A stretch of DNA of 15,367 bases from CAZXVW01 sp964644025 (GTDB lineage Bacteria; Acidobacteriota; Terriglobia; Bryobacterales; Bryobacteraceae). How positions within the stretch are numbered: the stretch's first letter is position 1; each line of letters starts with the position of its first letter. The notes beneath the pieces were generated by a model. The model did not search any database, was not told the origin of the DNA, and worked only from the letters and a program-made list of their open reading frames with translations. The stretch is from the NCBI GenBank assembly GCA_964644025.1, contig CAZXVW010000105.1, forward strand, positions 1-15,367, in the 5' to 3' direction. Of the stretch, positions 6,782 to 13,512 are shown piece by piece. The position numbers and the translations under genes are program-made.

Positions 6782-7520
6782 CCACTCCAGTCACCTGCCC
6801 GATGAGGTCGATCTCGCTGGGATAGGAAAACACCTGGGGGCTGCGCTGGGATGCCGGGTGCGGCAACACGATCAGCCGGCCTTCGCTCAGGCTGCACCAG
6901 CCGCACACGTATCCCTCCCGGTGCTCAAGGAAGTAAATCGGCCGCTCCAGCTCACTCGCCCAGCCGGAGCCGGCGATTTTGCGCTTCGTCTCGTCCACCA
7001 GCACCAGGGAGCCGGGATGCAGCAACGGATACATCGACCAGTCCTCCGTCCCGACGAACCCATACCGGTAGTTCTTCAGATCAAGACCGTTCAGCAACAT
7101 CAACGGGAGTGTGCCCCAGCGCTGGATCATCCGGCTCAGGTAAGTCGTTTTCCTCATGTCCAGTCCCGGATCCAACGAAAGGGGCACCTGGATGACCCCG
7201 TAATCGCTGGAGGAAAAACCCAGCGCGTGGGTCGTCTCCAGCGGCACGCTGGCGGCGTCGGCCGGTAACTGGCTCAGATCCACCCCGTACCATTGGAGGA
7301 CTTCAAACGGATCCAGCCGGTAGATGGCACATAGCGAGTACAGGCGGTAATTTCTGGGGACCGTGCCCTTGTTCTCGATGTCCGCCAGCCGGCTCAGCGC
7401 GATCGCGAACTCATCGCTCTTGTGCCGTTCCGCAATCCGGAGGCTGGCTTGCTCGACGTCCCGGTAACGCAAGTCGAGCCGTTCCCGTGCCCGCTTGAGT
7501 TTTCGTCCGGCTTCCTCCAT
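6738..7520 (-). CDS. XRE-family regulator with a LexA/S24-like C-terminal domain
   Basis: A 260-aa transcription regulator. Residues 4-79 form an XRE helix-turn-helix of extended type (LKRARERLDLRYRDVEQAS, then FAIALSRLADIENKGTVPRNYRLYSLCAIYRL). Residues about 155-250 resemble the S24/LexA fold: GTEDWSMYPLLHPGSLVLVDE carries the Ser of the self-cleaving peptidases (S162). In the following strand (REGYVCGWCSLSEGRLIVLPHP) the lysine of the Ser-Lys pair appears to be Gly207. The domain is therefore probably a dead, ligand-sensing version. The start at ATG 7520 is supported by GGGAG 10 bp upstream and by a promoter at 7597-7625 that lies inside any longer reading. The gene is divergent from ubiX and convergent with the 152-aa protein gene. 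An 18-bp dyad at 7643-7660 is a plausible autoregulatory site. Confidence 0.85.
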   Translation of the reverse strand: MEEAGRKLKRARERLDLRYRDVEQASLRIAERHKSDEFAIALSRLADIENKGTVPRNYRLYSLCAIYRLDPFEVLQWYGVDLSQLPADAASVPLETTHALGFSSSDYGVIQVPLSLDPGLDMRKTTYLSRMIQRWGTLPLMLLNGLDLKNYRYGFVGTEDWSMYPLLHPGSLVLVDETKRKIAGSGWASELERPIYFLEHREGYVCGWCSLSEGRLIVLPHPASQRSPQVFSYPSEIDLIGQVTGVAMRLDQGKRRRIRS

Positions 7521-7596
7521 GGTATGATTTCTCCCGGTGGACAGGAACAGCCAGGCGGTCCGCTCCTCGACACGGGTCAGCGCTTCCTGTGACTGA

Positions 7597-7625
7597 ATTA
7601 TAACCACCGGCGGGCGCGCCGGCAA
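7597..7625 (-). promoter_or_regulatory. Sigma-70-type promoter of the XRE regulator gene
   Basis: On the minus strand TTGCCG (7620-7625, 4 of 6) and a perfect TATAAT (7597-7602) are separated by 17 bp. Transcription would begin near 7590, giving a leader of about 70 nt before ATG 7520. This also excludes the longer upstream reading as the start. Confidence 0.6.
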
Positions 7626-7642
7626 CCTGGACGGCCGAACTC

Positions 7643-7660
7643 TGTTCTGATTTCAGAACA
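7643..7660. promoter_or_regulatory. Operator-like dyad, copy 2 (perfect palindrome)
   Basis: TGTTCTGA-TT-TCAGAACA is a perfect 8-2-8 inverted repeat between the XRE regulator gene and ubiX. It is centred about 62 bp upstream of the predicted regulator transcription start and 33 bp before the ubiX TTG. Its near-copy at 6208-6225 makes chance less likely. The regulator encoded next door is the natural candidate to bind it. Confidence 0.6.
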
Positions 7661-7684
7661 AAGAATCGCCCCGGGAGGCAAATT

Positions 7685-8245
7685 TTGAAAATTGTGGTGG
7701 GTGTATCTGGCGCCAGCGGTTCTGTATACGGGTTCCGGTTGCTCGAAAAACTCCGGCGGAATCAACAAGTTGAGGTCCACTTGATCCTCACCCGCGCCGC
7801 CGAGCGCATCGCCGCGCTCGAAACCGGCAAGCGGGCGGCTGATTTCCAGGCTCTGGCCAATTTCTGCTACCAGCCGGAAGACCTCGCATCCCCCTTGGCC
7901 AGCGGCTCCTGCCCGGTCGACGCCATGGTCATTGCCCCGTGCTCGGTCCGCAGCATGTCCGCCATCGCCCACGGCGTCACTTCCAACCTGTTGCTGCGCG
8001 CCGCCGATGTCACCCTGAAAGAGCGGCGGCGGCTCATCCTCATGATCCGGGAAACCCCGCTCCACTTGGGCCATTTGCGGACCATGGTGGCGCTGGCCGA
8101 GATGGGCGCGATTCTGGCGCCTCCGATCCCGGCCTTCTACCACCGGCCGCAGACCGTGATGGAGCTGGTGGATCATAGCGTGGACCGCGTGCTGGACTTG
8201 TTGGGCCTGCCCGATCCGGAAGCCAGACGATGGGAGGGAGCATGA
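7685..8245 (+). CDS. ubiX: Flavin prenyltransferase UbiX
   Basis: A 186-aa cytoplasmic enzyme that joins a dimethylallyl group to FMN, making the prenylated FMN used by UbiD-type decarboxylases. Family motifs are all present: GVSGASG (6-12) for the flavin phosphate, SPLASGS (69-75), APCSVRSMSAIAHG (84-97), RETPLH (122-127) and PPIPAFY (146-152). The start is a TTG preceded by GGGAGG 6 bp upstream. It overlaps pheA by ATGA, so the two are translationally linked. No ubiD is present in the window, so the decarboxylase served (ubiquinone/menaquinone type or aromatic acid type) is unknown. The dyad at 7643-7660 could also control this gene. Confidence 0.93.
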   Translation: MKIVVGVSGASGSVYGFRLLEKLRRNQQVEVHLILTRAAERIAALETGKRAADFQALANFCYQPEDLASPLASGSCPVDAMVIAPCSVRSMSAIAHGVTSNLLLRAADVTLKERRRLILMIRETPLHLGHLRTMVALAEMGAILAPPIPAFYHRPQTVMELVDHSVDRVLDLLGLPDPEARRWEGA

Positions 8246-9093
8246 AAGAGAAACGAATCGAAACGGTAGCTTTTCAAGGCGAACCGGGCGCGTTCAGCCA
8301 GGTGGCTGTTCATCAACTGCTGGGGCCGGAGGTCACCGTGGTCCCCTGCCAAAGGTTCGACCAGGTCTTTCGGAGCCTCGCCTCCGGCAAGGTGGACGCC
8401 GCCGTCATTCCGATCGAGAACACGCTTCACGGCTCCGTCCATGAAAACTATGACCACCTGCTCGAGTTCGGCCTGCCGATCGTGGGCGAAACCAACGTCC
8501 GCATCGTTCATAACCTCATCGCGCTGCCCGGCGTGAGTTTCAGCCAGGTCCGCCGCGTTTTCTCCCACCCGGTCGCCCTCAACCAGTGCCTCCGTTTCTT
8601 CGCCGCCCACCCGAAGCTCGAACCGGTTTCCTTCTACGACACGGCGGGCAGCGTGAAGATGCTGGTGGAGGAAAAACCCGCCGGCGCCGCCGCCATCGCC
8701 TCGGCCGTCGCCGCCAGGATTTACGGCGCCCGGATCCTGAAACGCTCGATCGAGGACGACCAGGGCAACTTCACCCGCTTCTTCCTCCTGCGCCGGAAAC
8801 GGGCCGCCCGCACGCTGCCACCCGCTGGCAAGAAGGGCTACAAAACCTCGCTGGTCCTCTCCACCCGCAATGTCCCCGGGGCGCTGTTCCGAGTGCTGGC
8901 GGTTTTCGCCCTCCGCGATATCAATCTCTCCAAGATCGAGTCCCGGCCCTTGCGCGGCAAGCCATGGGATTACCTTTTCTACGTCGATCTGCACGGGCGG
9001 GTGGACGAGGAGCGCGTCCGCAACGCTTTACAGCATCTGGCGGAACTGACCGACTTCCAGCGGGTGCTCGGCTGCTACCCCCGGGGTGCTTGA
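8242..9093 (+). CDS. pheA: Prephenate dehydratase (monofunctional, with ACT domain)
   Basis: A 283-aa cytoplasmic enzyme that converts prephenate to phenylpyruvate in phenylalanine synthesis. The catalytic part (about 8-185) begins AFQGEPGAFSQVA and carries VIPIENTLHGSVHENYD (55-71) and the catalytic TRF in GNFTRFFLL (178-180). The C-terminal ACT domain (about 201-283) has GALFRVL (213-219) and ESRP (233-236), the phenylalanine-binding feedback motifs. There is no chorismate mutase domain, so that activity must come from elsewhere. ATG 8242 overlaps the ubiX stop (ATGA) and has GGGAGG 5 bp upstream; an ATG at 8230 in the same frame is less well placed. The operon with ubiX links aromatic amino acid and aromatic cofactor or decarboxylase metabolism. 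Confidence 0.95.
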   Translation: MKEKRIETVAFQGEPGAFSQVAVHQLLGPEVTVVPCQRFDQVFRSLASGKVDAAVIPIENTLHGSVHENYDHLLEFGLPIVGETNVRIVHNLIALPGVSFSQVRRVFSHPVALNQCLRFFAAHPKLEPVSFYDTAGSVKMLVEEKPAGAAAIASAVAARIYGARILKRSIEDDQGNFTRFFLLRRKRAARTLPPAGKKGYKTSLVLSTRNVPGALFRVLAVFALRDINLSKIESRPLRGKPWDYLFYVDLHGRVDEERVRNALQHLAELTDFQRVLGCYPRGA

Positions 9094-9113
9094 GATTGGG
9101 TGCGTTGCCCGCC

Positions 9114-9143
9114 TTGAGCAGGACGCCAGCAAGCGTATATCAT
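9114..9143 (+). promoter_or_regulatory. Candidate promoter giving a leaderless M14 peptidase transcript
   Basis: TTGAGC (9114-9119, 4 of 6) and TATCAT (9138-9143, 5 of 6) are spaced by 18 bp. Transcription would begin almost exactly at the ATG at 9150, and no ribosome binding site is visible before that ATG. Both facts agree with a leaderless mRNA. Confidence 0.4.
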
Positions 9144-9149
9144 CTCTCC

Positions 9150-11798
9150 ATGACAAACCGTCTTCCTAAGCTCCTCTCCCCCCTGCTGGCCGCCTTGCTG
9201 CTGGCGGCGGGCCCCGGTCGCGCTCAGCCCATTCCCAGCCCGGCCCAGGAATTCGGCTTCGAGCCGGGCACCGACGGGAAACTGGCCTCCTGGGACGCGC
9301 TGGTGGGCTACTACCACAAGCTCGCCCGGGCCTCGGACCGCATACAGATCCGCGAACTCGGCCGGACGACACTGGACAAAGCGTTCCTGCTGCTCACCAT
9401 ATCCTCGCCCAAGAACCTGGCCCGCTCGTCCCGGCTGGCCGAGATCAGCCGCCGCCTGGCGGACCCGCGCGGCCTGTCCGACAAAGAAATCAATCGCCTG
9501 GTGAAGGAAGGCCGGAGCGTCGTGGCCGTCACCGGCGGCCTGCACGCCACCGAACTGGCCGCCGCTCAGATGGCCTCCCGGCTCGCCTGGCGCTTGGCCA
9601 CGGCGAACGATGCGGCAACTCTCCGCATTCTCGACCAGGTGGTGTTCCTGCTGTTTGCCTGTTTCAACCCCGACGGCGAACAGATGATCGTGGACTGGGT
9701 CAATAAAACGCGCGGGACGAAGTACGAGGGATCTTCCTATCCGGACCTCTACCACCACTACGCCGGTCACGACAACAACCGGGACGCCTACATGCTCAAC
9801 CTGAGGGAGTCGCGCCTGTTTGCCCAGGTGGTCTACAAGGAATGGATCCCCCAGCTCTACCTCGATATTCACCAGATGGGCAGTTGGGGCGCCCGCCTCT
9901 ACGTGCCGCCCTACCACGACCCGATCAACCCCAACGTCGACCCGCTCATCTGGATGGAACACGAACTGGTCGGCGCGGGCATGGAGATTGCGCTGGAGAG
10001 GGCCGGCGTTCGCGGCGTGGTGGCCGGCGCCCCGTACACCGGCTGGTGGTTCCCCTCCTTCCACATGGTGACCAACCACCACAACATCGCCGGCATGTTG
10101 ACCGAGTCGGCCAGCGCCCGCATGGCTTGGCCGATTCTCATACATCGCCACCAGTTGCGAGCCCCCGGCCGCAGCCATTCCATCTACGGCCCGATGCAGG
10201 TGTTTCCGCACCCCTGGCCGGGCGGCTGGTGGCGCTTGCGGGATATCGTCCACCAGCAGGAAGTGAGCACGTACGCGCTCCTGGACACCGCCGCGCGCTA
10301 CCGCGACACGCTCCTGCGCGACATGGTGCGGAAGGCCCGGCGGACCATCGCGCGCGCCGGCCAGGACGCGCCGTGGGCTTTCCTGATCCGCGCCGCCCAG
10401 CATGACCCGCTGACGGTGGCCAAGTTCATCGGCATCCTTCTGCGGAACGGCATCGAGGTGCACCAGGCCGCGGCCGACTTCCTCGCCGGGAACCAGCTCT
10501 ATCGGGCCGGCGACTACGTTGTCTTCCTGGCCCAGCCGAACGGAGTACTGGCCCGCTCGCTGCTGGCCGAGGCCCGCTACCCGGACAACGCCGTCACGCG
10601 GAAGGCCGACGGCAGCATCCTGCCACCCTACGACATGGCGAATTTCGTGCTCGCCGAGCACATGGGCGTCATCGCCACGCCGGTCCGCGATCACTTCACC
10701 ATCAAAACGCGCCTGCTCACCGCCGTCCCCAAGCCCAACGGGGCCGTGGAAGGAACCGGCGCCGCCGGCTGGCTCCTCTCGCACGAGGACAACGATGCCT
10801 TCCGCGCTACCAACCGGCTGCTGGCCAACGGAGGCGATGTGTATTGGCTTCGCGAGGCGTTCACTGCCGGCGGGCGGAAGCTCGCGCCGGGAGCGCTGTG
10901 GATCCCGTCGGGACCCGCCGCGCGGCCCCAGATCGAAAAGCTGGCTCGGGAATTCGGCCTGCGGTTCCTGGCTCTGAAAACCGCGCCGTCCGGCCCGGCC
11001 TGGAAGCTGCGCCCGCTTCATCTCGGCCTGTACCGGCGCTACCGGGGCGGCAACATGGACGAGGGCTGGAGCCGCTTTCTGCTGGACCAGTGGGAATTCC
11101 CCTACCAGCGCGTTACGGTCGACGACATCCACAACGGCGCGCTGGACAAGCTGGATGTCCTGTTAATCCCGCATGACTCTCTCGCCACGCTGATGGGCCG
11201 CGAGGAAGCAAATCATCAGGAACAGGAAACCAAAGAGGAACCGGAATATCCGAAGGTCTTTCTCCCGCCCGAGTACCGCAAGGGACTCGACAAGGAGGCC
11301 ATCCGCCGCATCCGCGAGTTCACCCGCGGCGGGGGCGGCCTGGTGCTGCTCGGCGGCGCCACCGGGCTGGCTTGGAAGCAGCTTGGCGTCCCGGTAAGAA
11401 ACGTGGTCGAAGGTCTGCCGAACACCGAATACTTCTGCCCGGGTTCCACCCTCCGCGCCCGATTCGACCTCACCCATCCGCTCGCCTACGGCATGCCGGC
11501 GGAAGCGCTCGTCCTCAACTGGGCTAACCCGGTGTTCGCCATCCTCCCCACCGTGCAGAACAACCGCACCACCGCACCCATCGTCTACCAGGACCGCGAC
11601 GTATTGAAAAGCGGGTGGCTGATCGGGGAGAAGCACATCGCCGGCAAGGCGGCGGCCGTCGACCTGGCCTACGGCAAGGGCAGGATCATCCTCATCGGCT
11701 TCCGCTGCCAGCATCGGGCCCAGACCCACGGGACGTTCAAAGTGTTCTTCAACGCCCTCTACTACCCGGCCGCCGAACCGGTTCGCCTGGGCCCGTAG
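9150..11798 (+). CDS. Exported M14-family zinc carboxypeptidase-like protein with C-terminal GATase1-like domain
   Basis: An 882-aa secreted or periplasmic protein. Residues 1-25 are a Sec signal peptide (hydrophobic LLSPLLAALLLAAG, then GRAQP). The M14 peptidase domain (about 45-400) has the zinc ligands H132 and E135 in GGLHATELAAAQM and H241 in YLDIHQMGSWG, the substrate-site block HDNNRDAYMLN (207-217), and the probable catalytic E319 in GMLTESAS. About 400-640 holds a linker region. From about 651 (FPYQRVTVDDIHNGALDKLDVLLIPHDS, then RIREFTRGGGGLVLLGGA) the fold looks like a class I glutamine amidotransferase-like domain without an obvious catalytic cysteine. The combination is common in large secreted peptidases of soil bacteria that feed on proteins or peptides. 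The frame is open back to 8586 but that part lies over pheA. ATG 9150 starts the signal peptide. Confidence 0.9.
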   Translation: MTNRLPKLLSPLLAALLLAAGPGRAQPIPSPAQEFGFEPGTDGKLASWDALVGYYHKLARASDRIQIRELGRTTLDKAFLLLTISSPKNLARSSRLAEISRRLADPRGLSDKEINRLVKEGRSVVAVTGGLHATELAAAQMASRLAWRLATANDAATLRILDQVVFLLFACFNPDGEQMIVDWVNKTRGTKYEGSSYPDLYHHYAGHDNNRDAYMLNLRESRLFAQVVYKEWIPQLYLDIHQMGSWGARLYVPPYHDPINPNVDPLIWMEHELVGAGMEIALERAGVRGVVAGAPYTGWWFPSFHMVTNHHNIAGMLTESASARMAWPILIHRHQLRAPGRSHSIYGPMQVFPHPWPGGWWRLRDIVHQQEVSTYALLDTAARYRDTLLRDMVRKARRTIARAGQDAPWAFLIRAAQHDPLTVAKFIGILLRNGIEVHQAAADFLAGNQLYRAGDYVVFLAQPNGVLARSLLAEARYPDNAVTRKADGSILPPYDMANFVLAEHMGVIATPVRDHFTIKTRLLTAVPKPNGAVEGTGAAGWLLSHEDNDAFRATNRLLANGGDVYWLREAFTAGGRKLAPGALWIPSGPAARPQIEKLAREFGLRFLALKTAPSGPAWKLRPLHLGLYRRYRGGNMDEGWSRFLLDQWEFPYQRVTVDDIHNGALDKLDVLLIPHDSLATLMGREEANHQEQETKEEPEYPKVFLPPEYRKGLDKEAIRRIREFTRGGGGLVLLGGATGLAWKQLGVPVRNVVEGLPNTEYFCPGSTLRARFDLTHPLAYGMPAEALVLNWANPVFAILPTVQNNRTTAPIVYQDRDVLKSGWLIGEKHIAGKAAAVDLAYGKGRIILIGFRCQHRAQTHGTFKVFFNALYYPAAEPVRLGP

Positions 11799-11830
11799 CG
11801 GCACGCCGCCCGGCCCGGCTCACGGCTACG
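11794..11830. terminator. Inverted repeat carrying both stop codons of convergent genes
   Basis: CGTAGC (11794-11799) and GCTACG (11825-11830) are perfect complements. The first contains the TAG stop of the peptidase gene, the second (on the minus strand) the TAG stop of the oxidoreductase gene. The loop is GC-rich and contains GCGGC-AC-GCCGC. No T-run follows, so the terminator call is weak. Confidence 0.3.
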
Positions 11831-13130
11831 CTTTGATGTCGTCGCGGGCGAAATCCCACTCCACCAGCCGCTGCTGCTCGGCCGAACGGTTGATCATGTG
11901 AGCGCAAGCCGCTGCGTGGTGGCCGGCCGCGGCATCTTCCCAATACGGCTTCCGGCTCCGCACCGACTCCAGGAAGTGCCGGAGGTGGGCGATCGTGCTG
12001 TTCTGCCCTTCCTCGCGGAACTGCCGGGGGCCTTCCACGATCGCCGGCGGGCGGGTGTTCACCAGCTCGGTCTGGCGCACCTTGGGATCTTGATAGTAAG
12101 CCTTCTCCAGCTCCTGGGGCCAGCTCTCCACGATCCACCGGTTGTCCTCCACCGGGTGTTCCGGGTAGAAGCTGAGCCCGCGCCCGAGGTTGATGGTGCC
12201 CTCGGTGCCGAGGAACTGGAAGCTCCCCTCAGCGCTCGCCTGGTTGTTGAAGGTGGCGCTGAGGTTCACCACGAAGCCTTCCCGGTATTCGAGCACCGCA
12301 TTCAGCGTGTCGGGAACGTCCCGGCTCTTCTTCCACCGGTACAGCTCCCCCAGGGCGATCGCCTTGGCCGGAACCTTCGCATTCATCAGAAAGTGGATCG
12401 TCGTGCAGAGGTGGACGAACAGGTCCGTGGCGATGCCGCCCGAGTAATCCCGGTAGCAGCGCCAGCGGAAGAAGCGCTCGAGGCTGAACGGCCTCTTCGG
12501 GGCGGGACCCAGAAACATCTCCCAGTTCACCGTCTCCGGAGAGGCGTCCGGCGGAATTGGGTAAATCCAGGCTCCGGAGGCCGTGTTGCGGTTGAAGGTC
12601 GCGCGGATCAGCGTTACCTGCCCCAGGTCCCCAGCCTGGATCATCTGCTTCGCCTTGCGCTGGATCTGGCTGCTCATCCCCTGGCTGCCCACTTGCACGA
12701 TCCGGCCCGATTTGTTCGCCGCCCTGATGATTTCCGGTCCTTCCGAGGACGCGTAAGTGAGCGGCTTCTCGCAGTAGACGTCCTTGCCGGCGCCGACAGC
12801 GTCCAGCACCATGCGCCGGTGCCAGTGATCCGGCGTGGCCACCACCACGGCGTCAATCGAGGGCTGGGCGAGAAGCTCGTGGTAGTTTTTGAAGACCTTC
12901 GGACGGCCGTGGAGGCGCTCCAGGGTGCGCTGGACGCGGCCCGCGTAAGCGTCCACCACGCCCACAATTTCATTGCCCGGCAACGTGACCAGCGCCTGCA
13001 TCAGTTCCTGCGAGCGGGCGCCGGTGCCGATCACGCCGATCTGGACGCGGTCATTGGCGGCGAAAGAGGATTTCGGGGCGGCGGCCAGCGCCGCGCCGGC
13101 CTGAAGAAAATTGCGACGGGTAATTGGCAT
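11826..13130 (-). CDS. Tat-exported Gfo/Idh/MocA-family oxidoreductase
   Basis: A 434-aa NAD(P)-dependent sugar or polyol dehydrogenase-like protein. It begins MPITRRNFLQAGAALAAAP, a clear twin-arginine signal, so it is folded with cofactor and exported. The Rossmann motif GVIGTGAR is at 32-39, VVVATPDHWH at 95-104 and EKPLT at 121-125, whose lysine (K122) is the usual catalytic one. The C-terminal half is the alpha/beta domain that binds the substrate (YRDYSGGIATDLFVHLCTTIHF, with D and H in place). The start has AGGAGC about 6 bp upstream. Exported paralogues of this type are abundant in acidobacteria and planctomycetes; substrates are mostly unknown. Its 5' region shares a 184-bp divergent space with the leader ORF at 13315. 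Confidence 0.93.
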   Translation of the reverse strand: MPITRRNFLQAGAALAAAPKSSFAANDRVQIGVIGTGARSQELMQALVTLPGNEIVGVVDAYAGRVQRTLERLHGRPKVFKNYHELLAQPSIDAVVVATPDHWHRRMVLDAVGAGKDVYCEKPLTYASSEGPEIIRAANKSGRIVQVGSQGMSSQIQRKAKQMIQAGDLGQVTLIRATFNRNTASGAWIYPIPPDASPETVNWEMFLGPAPKRPFSLERFFRWRCYRDYSGGIATDLFVHLCTTIHFLMNAKVPAKAIALGELYRWKKSRDVPDTLNAVLEYREGFVVNLSATFNNQASAEGSFQFLGTEGTINLGRGLSFYPEHPVEDNRWIVESWPQELEKAYYQDPKVRQTELVNTRPPAIVEGPRQFREEGQNSTIAHLRHFLESVRSRKPYWEDAAAGHHAAACAHMINRSAEQQRLVEWDFARDDIKA

Positions 13131-13158
13131 GACAAGCTCCTGTTACTTCGTCGGACTC

Positions 13159-13176
13159 CGGTTTGATTATAAACCG
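13159..13176 (-). promoter_or_regulatory. Dyad overlapping the oxidoreductase -10 box
   Basis: CGGTTT-GATTAT-AAACCG is a perfect 6-6-6 inverted repeat, and on the minus strand a perfect TATAAT lies at 13166-13171 within it. The -35 box is poor (GGTATG at 13189-13194, spacer 17), so this promoter may need or be blocked by a regulator that binds the dyad. Confidence 0.42.
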
Positions 13177-13182
13177 AGAAGC

Positions 13183-13205
13183 TGCCCGCATACCTGAAGC
13201 GGGCA
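13183..13205. promoter_or_regulatory. Stem-loop in the divergent promoter region
   Basis: TGCCCGC (13183-13189) and GCGGGCA (13199-13205) form a perfect 7-bp stem with a 9-base loop. It lies between the leftward -10 box at 13166-13171 and the rightward promoter at 13222-13250, so it could be a second operator or an insulating structure. Confidence 0.35.
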
Positions 13206-13221
13206 CGTGGCGAAAAAAGTC

Positions 13222-13250
13222 TTCAAGATCAAGCAAATCCGTATTACAAT
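13222..13250 (+). promoter_or_regulatory. Sigma-70-like promoter upstream of the leader ORF
   Basis: TTCAAG (13222-13227, weak match) and TACAAT (13245-13250, 5 of 6) are 17 bp apart. Transcription would begin near 13257, leaving about 58 nt before the ATG at 13315. Confidence 0.45.
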
Positions 13251-13314
13251 CAAGGTACAGGCTCAGCCATCATCCCGGAGTCTGTTTTACCAGTTCATCA
13301 GGAGGAGCTACCGA

Positions 13315-13503
13315 ATGAAGGCAATACCGGTCTTCCTCGACTGCGTTAGCTTCCCGCCACCGGGAGGCGGGAATCCTGATGGCGCGGAGAGGAAGCACAT
13401 CCGTTTCCGTATGACTCCCGGCCAGGCGCCAGGTCCACGCTGCGGTGGGGACCCGCGCGTTAACACGGTGGCGCCGGCCGCTTCCAGCCAATCGCATCCT
13501 TAG
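13315..13503 (+). CDS. Possible 62-aa leader protein upstream of the fusion gene
   Basis: A short ORF beginning MKAIPVFLDCVSF, then Pro/Gly-rich (PPPGGGNPDG) and basic. It has a very good ribosome binding site (AGGAGG, about 8 bp before the ATG), follows a credible promoter, and ends only 9 bp before the ATG of the 524-aa fusion gene, which itself has no clear ribosome binding site. This is what translational coupling through a leader would look like. It contains no domain that I recognise and no signal peptide. A perfect 8-bp hairpin lies inside it at 13351-13373, across the PPPGGG codons. It may be a real small protein, a regulatory leader peptide, or an untranslated leader that happens to be open. 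Confidence 0.42.
   Translation: MKAIPVFLDCVSFPPPGGGNPDGAERKHIRFRMTPGQAPGPRCGGDPRVNTVAPAASSQSHP
13351..13373 (+). repeat. Perfect 8-bp hairpin inside the leader ORF
   Basis: TTCCCGCC (13351-13358) pairs completely with GGCGGGAA (13366-13373), with loop ACCGGGA. It encodes the PPPGGG run of the short ORF, where ribosomes tend to slow. It has no T-run, so it is not an ordinary terminator. Attenuation or mRNA stability are possible roles. Confidence 0.45.
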
Positions 13504-13512
13504 CGCTCTGGC

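Noticed and set aside
8586..9149. 188-residue upstream extension of the M14 peptidase frame
   Set aside because: It lies out of frame over pheA, and the signal peptide begins at ATG 9150.
9075..11132. 685-codon open frame on the minus strand
   Set aside because: Antisense to the M14 peptidase; Gly/Val/His-rich without domain features.
11898..13166. 422-codon open frame on the plus strand
   Set aside because: Antisense to the Gfo/Idh/MocA gene, which has an intact Tat signal, Rossmann motif and EKP motif.
13257..13512. Possible riboswitch in the leader of the fusion gene
   Set aside because: I compared it by eye with the conserved cores of TPP, cobalamin, glycine and cyclic-di-GMP riboswitches and found no match; kept only as a hairpin and short ORF.
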